Translations under genes and position numbers: made by a program
Source of the DNA: Nocardia flavorosea
Lineage (GTDB): Bacteria > Actinomycetota > Actinomycetes > Mycobacteriales > Mycobacteriaceae
Length of the DNA: 64,000 nt
Assembly (NCBI RefSeq): GCF_015477805.1
Contig: NZ_JADLQL010000003.1
Coordinates: 434,001 to 498,000, forward strand
Reading direction: 5' to 3'
The notes under the pieces: model-generated
The model's input: the letters and a program-made list of their open reading frames with translations, nothing else
Told to the model about the DNA's origin: nothing
Databases searched by the model: none
Shown: piece after piece, positions 52,482 to 60,908 of the stretch
Numbering within the stretch: position 1 is the stretch's first letter
Layout of the letters: each line of letters opens with the position of its first letter

Positions 52482-53176
52482 TCCCGGGCGACGCCGACGA
52501 GCACGGGACCGACCGGACACCCGGCGGATCGCCGCCCCTGCCGGGCCGGGTGTTGCCTCCGGTAGGCGGCGGATCGCCCCTGGCGGGCTCGGCAGGCCGG
52601 GCGATATCCGGTGCGGGTCACGCATCGCCCGCCGCGTCCGGGGAGTTCGGTCCCGATGACGGCTCGGTGACGCCGCCGAGCGGATCGGGATCAGCGCGGC
52701 GTGTATCGCGGCGACGGGTCCGCAAGCGAGAGCCCCGCGGGGGGACGACAGAGAAGTCCCGGCGTTCGGGCCGGTCGACGAGCCCGCGACCCGTCGAACC
52801 CCGGCTTCCGCGGCTCACCGTGGCCGAGCGCCTGGCCGTGGTCGATCGGTTGCTCGACGGTTCGGTGCCCGCCGCCGGGGCGGTGTGGTCCCGGGCGACT
52901 GCATGGATTCTGCGTATCGCGCTCGAACAATCGGTGGACGAGTTGTGGACCCGAACCGAACCCGGCTTGGCACGCTGCCCGATGCGCGCGCAGCTGCTGG
53001 CCCTGCGGGTTGTCGCCGGCCCGTCCGTTGCGGCGCGGACGGCTGCACTGTGGACCGCCCTGTCCCATGCCGCCCATCACCACGACACCGAGCTGGCGCC
53101 GAGTGTTTCCGAGCTGCGCCGGTGGCGGGAGGACACCGCGCGTATCGCCGGGGAACTGGCCACGATCCGCCGCTGA
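52478..53176 (+). CDS. Unknown helical partner of the SMC-like ATPase
   Basis: A 232-residue protein from ATG 52478 (ATGA overlap with the ATPase). The first 110 residues are Gly/Pro/Ser/Arg-rich and look unfolded. The rest is helical: LTVAERLAVVDRLLDGSV, WILRIALEQSVDELW, RAQLLALRVV and ALWTALSHAAHHHDTELAPSVSEL. The His-rich LSHAAHHHDTEL segment recalls HEPN-like helical proteins that accompany SMC or AAA ATPases in conflict systems, but I cannot confirm it. No membrane segment. Confidence 0.7.
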   Translation: MIPGDADEHGTDRTPGGSPPLPGRVLPPVGGGSPLAGSAGRAISGAGHASPAASGEFGPDDGSVTPPSGSGSARRVSRRRVRKREPRGGTTEKSRRSGRSTSPRPVEPRLPRLTVAERLAVVDRLLDGSVPAAGAVWSRATAWILRIALEQSVDELWTRTEPGLARCPMRAQLLALRVVAGPSVAARTAALWTALSHAAHHHDTELAPSVSELRRWREDTARIAGELATIRR

Positions 53177-53224
53177 CCCGGCCCGGCGGCCGCGTTCTGC
53201 ACAGACCGCGCAGAATCGTCAGCC

Positions 53225-53611
53225 GTGGACGATTCGAAACAGTGCCCCTGCCGCCGCGGCGAGGTGTTCGCCGAATGCTGCGGTCCGTTGCTGGCCGGAC
53301 GACCGGCCCCGAGCGCCGAAGCGCTGATGCGTTCCCGGTTCACCGCCTTCGCGCTCGGCGACACCGGCTACCTGCATCGATCCTGGTATGCCGGTACCCG
53401 GCCCGAACGGCTGGACCCAGACCCCGACCGGCGCTGGCTGTTCCTGGAGATCCACGCGGTTACCGGTGGTGGCCCGTTCGAACGAACCGGAACCGTGGAA
53501 TTCACCGCCCACTACCGCGACCCCGGCGGTCGCGGCTGGTTACACGAGATCAGCCGATTCACTCGCGTCGACGGCGCCTGGTGCTATGTCGACGGCGATA
53601 TCGTGGAATGA
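53225..53611 (+). CDS. YchJ family protein (UPF0225, SEC-C-like zinc motif)
   Basis: A 128-residue protein from GTG 53225. The N-terminal Cys cluster CPCRRGEVFAECCGP is the SEC-C-like zinc motif of the YchJ family, and SAEALMRSRFTAFALGDTGYLHRSW is the conserved NTF2-like middle. Function unknown beyond zinc binding; a role in handling damaged proteins has been suggested for the motif elsewhere. 48 bases after the SMC partner gene. Confidence 0.9.
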   Translation: MDDSKQCPCRRGEVFAECCGPLLAGRPAPSAEALMRSRFTAFALGDTGYLHRSWYAGTRPERLDPDPDRRWLFLEIHAVTGGGPFERTGTVEFTAHYRDPGGRGWLHEISRFTRVDGAWCYVDGDIVE

Positions 53612-53667
53612 GTCGCGACCGCGCAACTCGACCGGCCCCGCGCCGAGCCGCCGGTAGTGTGCACGCC

Positions 53668-53970
53668 ATGCCGCGTATCGCCATCGAATACTGCACCCAG
53701 TGCCGTTGGCTGCTCCGGGCGAGCTGGATGGCGCAGGAACTGCTGACCACTTTCGGCACCGATATCGGCGAGGTCGCTTTGATCCCCGGCGAGGGCGGGG
53801 TCTTCCGGATCACCGTCGACGGTGACCAGGTGTGGGAGCGTAAAACCGACGGGGGCTTCCCCGAAATCGTGGTACTGAAACAGCGCGTCCGCGATCGCAT
53901 TGCGCCCGCGCGCGATCTGGGCCACAGCGACCGCGGACACACCTCGAAAACCGAGACATCGGACAGCTGA
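53668..53970 (+). CDS. SelT/SelW/SelH family (Rdx) redox protein
   Basis: A 100-residue protein; ATG 53668 begins MPRIAIEYCTQCRW, the thioredoxin-like Rdx start with a CxxC (Cys9, Cys12) in place of the CxxU of selenoproteins. GVFRITVDGDQVWERKTDGGFPE is the conserved strand-turn that follows. A small cytosolic redox protein of unknown partner. The last 20 residues are polar and variable. Confidence 0.88.
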   Translation: MPRIAIEYCTQCRWLLRASWMAQELLTTFGTDIGEVALIPGEGGVFRITVDGDQVWERKTDGGFPEIVVLKQRVRDRIAPARDLGHSDRGHTSKTETSDS

Positions 53971-54055
53971 GCTGGACAACCCGGCAGACCGCCACCGGAC
54001 CGGCCTCCTGCCCCGTCGGGGAAGATGCTTTATCGGTGCTCGTGAGGAGCCGAGT

Positions 54056-54277
54056 TCAGGCGCAGCAGCCCCCACCGCAGCAGCCCCCGCCGGCCGTCGG
54101 AGCGGGTGCCGATATCGCCGGTGTCGCGGCTCGCCCGGTCGTCGCGAACGTGGTGAGCAGTTTCACGGTGTCGTCGTGGCCATCCGGGCATACGGCCGGA
54201 TCGGACGCCTGCGCCATCGGACGGTTGACCTCGAAGGTATCGCCGCAGCTGCGGCACCGGAATTCATAACTCGGCAT
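54056..54277 (-). CDS. FmdB-type zinc ribbon protein with Cys-rich tail
   Basis: A 73-residue protein from ATG 54277. MPSYEFRCRSCGDTFEV is the start of the FmdB/CxxC zinc ribbon family; the second metal pair is in AVCPDGHDD (Cys and His). The C-terminus is GGGCCGGGCCA, a Gly/Cys-rich end with four Cys that could bind metal; such tails occur in some actinobacterial members. Function unknown; often called a regulatory protein. It is divergent from the carboxylesterase gene. Confidence 0.88.
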   Translation of the reverse strand: MPSYEFRCRSCGDTFEVNRPMAQASDPAVCPDGHDDTVKLLTTFATTGRAATPAISAPAPTAGGGCCGGGCCA

Positions 54278-54393
54278 GCCCGAATTCTAGAGCTGTCGCA
54301 ACCCGGGTTTTTCCGGTGCAACGCGATAATTCCGGAACCGAGTTGTAACCAGTTCGGTCGTACCCTCGAATGCACAGGTAGAGGAGGTCTGTG

Positions 54394-55962
54394 ATGAACG
54401 TCCAGTGCTTCGAGGTAACGCCTGGAGTGGACGGGTCCGCACCGGTGGCCCGGACCGAGTTCGGCGCGGTCCGCGGGACCCGGGCGGGCGCGGTATCGGT
54501 CTGGCGAGGGATCCCGTACGCCGCCGCACCGGCCGGTCCGCGCCGGTTCCAGCCCCCACGGGCACCGGAACGCTGGGACGGGATTCGCGATTGTGTCGCC
54601 TTCGGCTCGATCGCTCCGCAGGATATGGACAACACCGTCCCGATGGACCGTTCGCTGTCGATGGGCGAGGACTGTCTGTGGTTGAACGTCTGGGCGCCGG
54701 CCGCGACCGCCGACGAACCGCGGCCGGTGATGGTGTGGTTGCACGGCGGGGCCTACTGCCTGGGTTCGGCCGCGCAGGCCGTCTACGACGGTGCTCACCT
54801 CGCCGCGTCCGGCGATGTCGTGGTCGTCACCGTGAACTACCGCGTCGGGGCTTTCGGCTTCCTCGACCTGTCCTCGCTGCACGACGAGTTCGTGCCCAAT
54901 CTGGGATTGCTCGACCAGCTCGCCGCCCTGGAATGGGTCCGCGACAATATCGCCGGTTTCGGCGGTGACCCCGGCAATGTGACCCTGTTCGGCGAATCCT
55001 CCGGCGCCGGCTGTGTCACCGCGTTGCTCACCGCACCCCGCGCCGCGGGCCTGTTCCAGCGCGCCATCGCACAGAGCCCGCCGGCCACCACCGTCTACGG
55101 CCGGGAACGCGCGGCCGGGGTGGCGAACCGATTCCTGGAACTGATGGAACTGCCCAGGTCGCGCGCGGCCGAACTACTCACCTGCCCCATCGAGCGGATC
55201 GTGCGCGCGGCCGCGGTGCTGATCGACGAGGTCCCGCTCGAGGCCCCCGGCACCCTCGCCGCGGCGCCGGTGGTGGACGAGGATCTGCTGCCGGGCTACC
55301 CCACCGACCGGTTCCGCGACGGCCGCTCGCATCGGGTGCCGCTCATCATCGGCACCAACAAGGACGAGGCGTCGCTTTTCCGGCTGTTCCGTTCGCCGAT
55401 CATGCCGGTCACCCCCGAAGCGGTGAACGCCATGCTCGAACAGGTTCAAGCCGGCCATCCCGACCTGTCCGCGGAACGGATCGCCGAGATCACCCGCGTA
55501 TACCCCGACCTCGCCAAGCCGCGCGGCGCCCTGGCCATGTCCACCGACGCCGCGTTCCGGATGCCCGCCCTGTGGGTGGCCGACGGCCATGCCCAGCATT
55601 CCCGCACCTGGATGTACCGCTTCGATCACGCGACCCCCATGCTGCGCGCCGCCCGCGTCGGCGCCGGGCACGCCACCGAACTGCCCTACATTTTCGGCAA
55701 CTTCGGCACCTTCGACCACGACCCCACGTTCTGGCTGGGCGGCCGCCGCCAGGCCACCGAGGTCTCGGGCCGGATGATGCGCCGCTGGCTGGCCTTCGCC
55801 GCTCACGGCGTACCCGCCGCGCTCGACGGTTCCAAACACTGGCCGCCCTACCACCCCGAATCGCGGGAAACCCTGCTCATCGACACCGTCGACCGCGTGG
55901 TCGGCGACCCGGAAGGTGAGCTACTCACCGCCTGGGGAGAACGAGCCGTAGGCTTCGCCTGA
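54394..55962 (+). CDS. Type B carboxylesterase
   Basis: A 522-residue protein from ATG 54394, with GAGGAGG six bases upstream; GTG 54391 is less likely. The nucleophile is in LFGESSGAG, the oxyanion hole in VWLHGGAYCLGS, catalytic Glu in GTNKDEASLF and His in GAGHATELPYIFG. No signal peptide, so it is cytosolic. It hydrolyses carboxylic esters. The structured repeat begins right after its stop. The gene stands alone. Confidence 0.92.
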   Translation: MNVQCFEVTPGVDGSAPVARTEFGAVRGTRAGAVSVWRGIPYAAAPAGPRRFQPPRAPERWDGIRDCVAFGSIAPQDMDNTVPMDRSLSMGEDCLWLNVWAPAATADEPRPVMVWLHGGAYCLGSAAQAVYDGAHLAASGDVVVVTVNYRVGAFGFLDLSSLHDEFVPNLGLLDQLAALEWVRDNIAGFGGDPGNVTLFGESSGAGCVTALLTAPRAAGLFQRAIAQSPPATTVYGRERAAGVANRFLELMELPRSRAAELLTCPIERIVRAAAVLIDEVPLEAPGTLAAAPVVDEDLLPGYPTDRFRDGRSHRVPLIIGTNKDEASLFRLFRSPIMPVTPEAVNAMLEQVQAGHPDLSAERIAEITRVYPDLAKPRGALAMSTDAAFRMPALWVADGHAQHSRTWMYRFDHATPMLRAARVGAGHATELPYIFGNFGTFDHDPTFWLGGRRQATEVSGRMMRRWLAFAAHGVPAALDGSKHWPPYHPESRETLLIDTVDRVVGDPEGELLTAWGERAVGFA

Positions 55963-56315
55963 GCTCTGTCTTTTTGCGGCGCCTGCGGCGCCGCGGGTTT
56001 CGGCCCCCTTGGTCCATGCTGTCCGCACTCGATGCTCGCGGCTGCGCCGCATCGCATCGAGCACGGACAGCATGGACGGGCCGAAACCTTTCAGGGCCTC
56101 GCTGAACTCGGCTCCGCCGTTGGTTGCGTTCGTGCTTTGGTGGGCCGGACTTTCAGGGCCTCGCTGAACTCGGCTCCGCTGTCGGTTGCGTCGGTGTTTG
56201 GGGCGAAACCTTTCAGGGGTCTCGGTCGACTCGGCTCCGCCGCCGGCTGCCTTGGTGTTTTCGGCGGGCGAAACGTTCGAAGGCAGCTCAGGCGCGGCGG
56301 CGCCGCTGGGTGCTA
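55963..56315 (+). repeat. Structured intergenic repeat, copy B, with tandem units
   Basis: It begins TGTCTTTTTGCG, with hairpin GCGGCGCC-TGC-GGCGCCGC (55976-55994). A 93-base stem-loop follows: GGTTTCGGCCC (55996-56006) pairs with 56078-56088, inside it a perfect 14-bp stem (56012-56025 with 56064-56077, arm GTCCATGCTGTCCG) and an 8-bp stem (56028-56035 with 56054-56061). Then come about four decaying tandem units of 60-65 bases built around TTTCAGGGCCTCGCTGAACTCGGCTCCG and GGTTGCGT, starting near 56078, 56142, 56200 and 56265. No gene is seen in the stretch. It relates to copy A at 38047. Confidence 0.75.
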
Positions 56316-57389
56316 CTACACGTCGGTCGAGTAGCGAATCCCGCCGTCGGGAATCTCCACCCCCGGCCACACCCGAGCGCCGCGCAGCAGTTCACAGCGC
56401 GCCCCGATACTGGCCCCGTCCCCGATGACCCCGTCGCGGATCAGCGCGCGCGGCCCGATGCGGGCGCCGAATCCGATGATCGAGCGTTCCACCGTGGCGC
56501 CCGCTTCCACTTTGGCGCCGTCGAAGAGGATCGCCCCGTCGAGGCGGGCGCCGGCGCCGACCTCCGCGCCGCGGCCGACGACCGTACCGCCGATCAGCAA
56601 TGCCCCGGGCGCGACCCCGGCGCCCTCGTGGACGAGCGATTCCCCACGCTGTCCGGGCAGGATCGGGGACGGGGCGATACCGCGCACCAGGTCGGCCGAG
56701 CCGCGGACGAAATCCTCCGGTGTGCCCATATCGCGCCAGTACGAGGCGTCGACGTGGCCCTGCACTCGGGCGCCTTCGGTGAGCAGCGCCGGGAAAACCT
56801 CCCGCTCGACCGATACCGGCCGGCCGGCCGGTATTTTTTCGATGTATTCGCGCCGGAACACGTAGCAACCGGCGTTGATCTGGTCGGTCGGCGGATCTTG
56901 GGTTTTCTCCAGGAACGCGGTGACCCGGCCGTCCGCATCGGTCGGTACGCAGCCGAACGCGCGGGGGTCGCTCACCCGTACCAGGTGCAGGGTGACGTCG
57001 GCCTGGGTGGTCTCGTGGGTTTCCAGGATGCCCCGCAGATCGGTACCGCCCAGGACGTCGCCGTTGAACACCATGATGTTGTCGGCGGTGAGCCGGGGCA
57101 GCACATTGCGGATACCGCCGCCGGTGCCCAGCGGTTCGGTTTCGGTGACGTATTCGATCTGCAGGCCGAGATCGGCTCCGTCACCGAAATGCTCCTCGAA
57201 GACTTCGGCCTTGTAAGAAGTGCCCAGCACCACGTGGGTGAGTCCCGCCGCGGCGATACGGGACAGCAGATGGGTGAGGAACGGCACCCCGGCGGTCGGC
57301 AGCATCGGTTTCGGCGCCGACAGGGTCAGCGGCCGCAACCGGGTGCCCTTCCCGCCGACCAGGATGACCGCGTCTGCTTGTGATGCCAT
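56316..57389 (-). CDS. manB: Mannose-1-phosphate guanylyltransferase/NDP-sugar pyrophosphorylase
   Basis: A 357-residue protein; ATG 57389 (MASQADAVILVGG) is preceded by AGGGAG; an in-frame ATG at 57407 is less likely. The nucleotidyltransferase signature VGGKGTRLRPLT, FNGDVLGGTDL and KTQDPPTDQINAGCYVF are present. The C-terminal third is a left-handed beta-helix of hexapeptide repeats (GALLIGGTVVGRGAEVGAGARL). It makes GDP-mannose (or a related NDP-sugar) for mannans, LAM and glycolipids. It follows wbbL and rmlD, the order I recall at M. tuberculosis Rv3264c-Rv3266c. Confidence 0.9.
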   Translation of the reverse strand: MASQADAVILVGGKGTRLRPLTLSAPKPMLPTAGVPFLTHLLSRIAAAGLTHVVLGTSYKAEVFEEHFGDGADLGLQIEYVTETEPLGTGGGIRNVLPRLTADNIMVFNGDVLGGTDLRGILETHETTQADVTLHLVRVSDPRAFGCVPTDADGRVTAFLEKTQDPPTDQINAGCYVFRREYIEKIPAGRPVSVEREVFPALLTEGARVQGHVDASYWRDMGTPEDFVRGSADLVRGIAPSPILPGQRGESLVHEGAGVAPGALLIGGTVVGRGAEVGAGARLDGAILFDGAKVEAGATVERSIIGFGARIGPRALIRDGVIGDGASIGARCELLRGARVWPGVEIPDGGIRYSTDV

Positions 57390-57442
57390 GGAGCTCCCTT
57401 GTTCCATCCGTTCCTCGCGACCCGGGCCGGTGGCCGGTCCGG

Positions 57443-58354
57443 TCAGCCGGCGAGTTCCTGCTGCCGGGCACGCAGTGCGGATCGAACCGCAATGCGGCAG
57501 CGAATCGCAAGTCCGGCCCGTAACGCCCAGCGCAGCGGGGCCTGCCACCAGTGCGGATGCCGGTCGGCCTGGAAGCGGTAGGCGCTGGCGTGGTGGGCGG
57601 GCAGCATCTTTTCCGGGTTGCGCCCGGCGGCGTGTCCCTTGGCGTGGGTGACCTCGGCGTCGGGCACGAAGACGTTGTGCCAGCCGGCGCGGCCCATCCG
57701 GTCGCCGAAGTCGACGTCCTCCATGTACATGAAGTAGCGGGAGTCGAAACCGTCGATGGAGTCGAATGCTTCCCGGCGTACCAGCAGGCACGATCCGGAC
57801 AGCCAGCCGACCGTGCGTTCGGAGATCTCCTCGTTTTCCTGCCGGTAGCGGCGGGTCCACGGGTTGGTTTTCCAGATCGCGCCGAGGATGGCGTGACCGG
57901 CGCCGTCGAGCAGGCCGGGGACCGACCGGGCGGAGGGGTAGACGCTGCCGTCCGGTTCCCGGACCAGCGGGCCGATGGCGCCCGCGCGGGGCCAGCGCCG
58001 GGCGGCCTCGAGCATGATGTCGATGGAGTCGTTGCCCCAGCGGATATCGGGGTTGGCGATCAGCACGTATTCGAGGTCGGGATCCAGTTCGGCGACGGCC
58101 CGGTTGATGGCGCCGCCGTAACCGATGTTCCCGCCGGTCGATAGGAAACGGACATGCGCGTTGGCCTCGGCGACCAGTTCCGGGACACCGTCGGTGGAAC
58201 CGTTGTCGGCCAGGATGACCTGTGGTTTGTCCGCGGTCGCCGTGTTCAGGGTGCTGATGAAATGCTCGAGATGTTCGCCCGGCGAATACGTGACCGTGAC
58301 CACGGCCAGTCGTGGCCGGTCATGGGGTCGACCCGGGGTGTCGGAAGCGCTCAC
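57443..58354 (-). CDS. wbbL: Rhamnosyltransferase WbbL (GT2 family)
   Basis: A 303-residue protein from GTG 58354 (VSASDTPGRP), 11 bases after the rmlD stop. GT-A motifs: VVTVTYSPGEHLEHFI, ILADNGSTDGVPEL, ANPDIRW (DxD-like), WLSGSCLLVRREAF and YMEDVDFGDR. WbbL adds L-rhamnose from dTDP-rhamnose to GlcNAc-P-P-decaprenyl, completing the linker between peptidoglycan and arabinogalactan, on the inner membrane face. It is essential in mycobacteria. Gene neighbours supply the donor sugar. Confidence 0.92.
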   Translation of the reverse strand: MSASDTPGRPHDRPRLAVVTVTYSPGEHLEHFISTLNTATADKPQVILADNGSTDGVPELVAEANAHVRFLSTGGNIGYGGAINRAVAELDPDLEYVLIANPDIRWGNDSIDIMLEAARRWPRAGAIGPLVREPDGSVYPSARSVPGLLDGAGHAILGAIWKTNPWTRRYRQENEEISERTVGWLSGSCLLVRREAFDSIDGFDSRYFMYMEDVDFGDRMGRAGWHNVFVPDAEVTHAKGHAAGRNPEKMLPAHHASAYRFQADRHPHWWQAPLRWALRAGLAIRCRIAVRSALRARQQELAG

Positions 58355-58365
58355 AGCGCCCCACC

Positions 58366-59235
58366 CTAACGGGCGGTCTCGGCCAATGCCTCGGTGAGCG
58401 CGGATTCCCACGGGCGCAATGGTGTCAGGCCCGCGTCGTGCCAGGCGGCGCCGGACAGTACGGAGTAGGCGGGCCGGGGCGCGGGCCGGGGAAAATCCGC
58501 GGATGTGCAGGGCCGCACGCGGTCCGGGTCGGCGCCGATACCGGCGAAAACGGCACGTGCCACCTCGAACCAGCTCGCCCGGCCGGAATTCGTGGCATGC
58601 AGCACAGCAGGCGCCTCGGGGCGGCCGGCGAGTTCGAGCAGGCCGGCGGCGAGATCGGCGGCGTAGGTGGGGGAGCCGATCTGGTCGGTCACCACATTCA
58701 CGGTGTCGCGCTCCCGTTCCAGCCGCCGCATGGTGGCGACGAAATCGCTGTCGGTGCCGCGGTACACCCAGGCCGTGCGGACGATATGGGCAGCCGGGCA
58801 GTTCTCGCGCACCGCGCGTTCCCCGGCGAGTTTGGAGCGTCCGTATACGGTGGCGGGTCCGGTGGGATCCCCGGGCTCGTACGGCGTGCTCGCGGTGCCG
58901 GGGAACACATAGTCGGTGGAGAGATGGAGCAGCCGCGCACCCACCCGGGTGCAGGCGGCCGCGAGGACCGCGGGACCGGTCGCGTTGCCGGCGAAGGCGG
59001 CCTCGGGATCCGATTCGGCCCGGTCCACCGCGGTGTACGCGGCACAGTTGACGACGATATCGCCCGGATGCAGTGCCGATTCCACGGCCGCCGGATCGGT
59101 GATATCGAGCGCGGAGCGGGTATACGCGCGGCAGGTGGGTGCCAGCCCGAGCAGTTCCCGGCCGACCTGGCCGCCGGCCCCGGTGACCACGAGCCGGGCG
59201 CTGAGTTCGGTTCCGGGCGGCACGACATCGTTCAC
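58366..59235 (-). CDS. rmlD: dTDP-4-dehydrorhamnose reductase
   Basis: A 289-residue protein from ATG 59235. Extended SDR fold: VVTGAGGQVGRELLG for NAD(P)H, VVNCAAYTAVDRAE, LHLSTDYVFPG with the active Ser/Thr, and YGRSKLAGE with YxxxK. It makes dTDP-L-rhamnose, the WbbL donor. First gene of the leftward rmlD-wbbL-manB operon and divergent from the LCP ligase gene, so one intergenic region (59236-59384) serves both halves of wall linker assembly. Confidence 0.94.
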   Translation of the reverse strand: MNDVVPPGTELSARLVVTGAGGQVGRELLGLAPTCRAYTRSALDITDPAAVESALHPGDIVVNCAAYTAVDRAESDPEAAFAGNATGPAVLAAACTRVGARLLHLSTDYVFPGTASTPYEPGDPTGPATVYGRSKLAGERAVRENCPAAHIVRTAWVYRGTDSDFVATMRRLERERDTVNVVTDQIGSPTYAADLAAGLLELAGRPEAPAVLHATNSGRASWFEVARAVFAGIGADPDRVRPCTSADFPRPAPRPAYSVLSGAAWHDAGLTPLRPWESALTEALAETAR

Positions 59236-59384
59236 CGGCCCAGTCTGGCACGCCGTCGATGGGCCGAATCGATGTCACCCGGGCTGCCGTTGGTTAGCCT
59301 GCGTGGAGCGGAAGGTGTTTCGACGGCGTACGCGAAGTGGATCGGGGTCCTCGACCGGTCCGATTTGGGGAGAGGAAGTTCAAG

Positions 59385-60860
59385 GTGGCGCAGCGTGGGG
59401 AGCCGACGTTGTGGAGTCCGGCGCGGGTGTTCGTCGCGTCGGTTGCTCTGATTGTGCTGGTGAGTACCGGGTTCGCTTGGCGGGGCGTGGATTCGCTGGT
59501 GTCGAATATCGAACGCATCAGTGATCTCGGGCTCGGCGGGCAGCGCGACGGCGCGGTGGACATCTTGCTGGTGGGTGTGGATTCGCGTACCGACGCCAAA
59601 GGTAATCCGCTCACCGACGCCGAGCGCGCGATGCTGCATGCGGGCGACGAGATCGGCACGAATACCGACACCATCGTGCTGGTGCGGGTACCCAACGACG
59701 GCAGTTCGGCCACCGCGATCTCCATTCCCCGCGATGCCTACGTCGATATCCCGGGGCTGGGCAAGGGCAAGATCAACTCCGCGTACGGGGTCACCAAACA
59801 GTCCGTGCAGGGCGATCTGCTCGCCGAGGGCGTCTCGCCGGAAGCCGCCGAGGACAAATCCACGCAACGCGGCCGGCAGGCGCTGATCGGCTCGGTGGCC
59901 GGGCTCACCGGTATCACCGTCGACCACTACGCCGAAGTCAGCCTGCTCGGGTTCGTGCTGCTCACCGATGCGGTCGGCGGTGTGGACGTCTGCCTGCGCA
60001 ATCCGGTGGACGAACCGCTGTCCGGCGCATATTTCCCGGCCGGCCGCCAGAAGCTGGACGGCCCGCAGGCATTGAGTTTCGTCCGGCAGCGGCACAACCT
60101 CGAACGCGGCGATCTGGACCGGATCGTCCGCCAGCAGGTGTTCATGGCGCAGCTCGTCCACCAGGTGATCAGTGCCGACACCCTGAGCAATCCCACCCGG
60201 TTACGTGAACTCAGCGACGCTGTGGGCCGCACCATCGTGCTCGACGAAGGCTGGGATCTGCCGGCCTTCCTGAACCAGCTCCAGGATCTGTCCGCCGGCA
60301 AGGTGACATTCGAGACCATTCCCGTCGCCGATCTCAACGGCACCACCTCGGACGGCGAATCGGTGGTGCGGGTCGAACCCGATGAGGTGCAGGACTATGT
60401 CGCCGGCCTGGTCGGCGCGGAATCCGACAGTGCCGACACGGGTACCACATCCGCGGCCCCGCCAGCCGATCCGGGAACAGTGCAGGTGGACGTCTACAAC
60501 TCCACGTCGATCTCCGGCCTGGCCGGTTCGGTGTCGCAGGAACTCGCGGCACTCGGTTATCTCACCGGCGAGGTGGGTAACTATGCGGACGGGCCGGTGT
60601 CGCAGAGCCAGGTGCTCGCCGCCTCCGAATCCGATCGAGGGGCGCGGACGGTGGCCGCGGCGCTCGGCGGTATCCCGGTCGTCGCGGACGCCGCGCTGGC
60701 GCCGGGGACGGTGAGCGTGGTGCTGGCAAGCGACTACGCTGGTCCAGGATCCGGCAGCGCGGGCGTGATCGATTTCGGCGATACGTCGACATCGGCGACG
60801 CCGGTGCCCCCCGCACCGCCCATCGCGGCGGCCGAGGACGGACCCACCTGTGTGAATTGA
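59385..60860 (+). CDS. LytR-CpsA-Psr (LCP) family cell wall ligase
   Basis: A 491-residue protein; GTG 59385 has GAGAGGAAG upstream; the frame is open 16 codons further. One N-terminal transmembrane helix (FVASVALIVLVSTGFAW), then the LCP domain with conserved residues in DILLVGVDSR, AISIPRDAYVDIPG, KINSAYG and FVRQRHNLERGDLDRI. A LytR_C domain (about 380-455: VQVDVYNSTSISGLAGSV) follows, then a Ser/Pro tail. LCP proteins attach arabinogalactan to peptidoglycan in Mycobacteriales (Lcp1, Rv3267). Context with rmlD/wbbL fits this. Confidence 0.93.
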   Translation: MAQRGEPTLWSPARVFVASVALIVLVSTGFAWRGVDSLVSNIERISDLGLGGQRDGAVDILLVGVDSRTDAKGNPLTDAERAMLHAGDEIGTNTDTIVLVRVPNDGSSATAISIPRDAYVDIPGLGKGKINSAYGVTKQSVQGDLLAEGVSPEAAEDKSTQRGRQALIGSVAGLTGITVDHYAEVSLLGFVLLTDAVGGVDVCLRNPVDEPLSGAYFPAGRQKLDGPQALSFVRQRHNLERGDLDRIVRQQVFMAQLVHQVISADTLSNPTRLRELSDAVGRTIVLDEGWDLPAFLNQLQDLSAGKVTFETIPVADLNGTTSDGESVVRVEPDEVQDYVAGLVGAESDSADTGTTSAAPPADPGTVQVDVYNSTSISGLAGSVSQELAALGYLTGEVGNYADGPVSQSQVLAASESDRGARTVAAALGGIPVVADAALAPGTVSVVLASDYAGPGSGSAGVIDFGDTSTSATPVPPAPPIAAAEDGPTCVN

Positions 60861-60908
60861 ACGCCGGTGTGAATCGGACGCCGAAGAATTGAACGCAGAA
60901 AGCAGACG

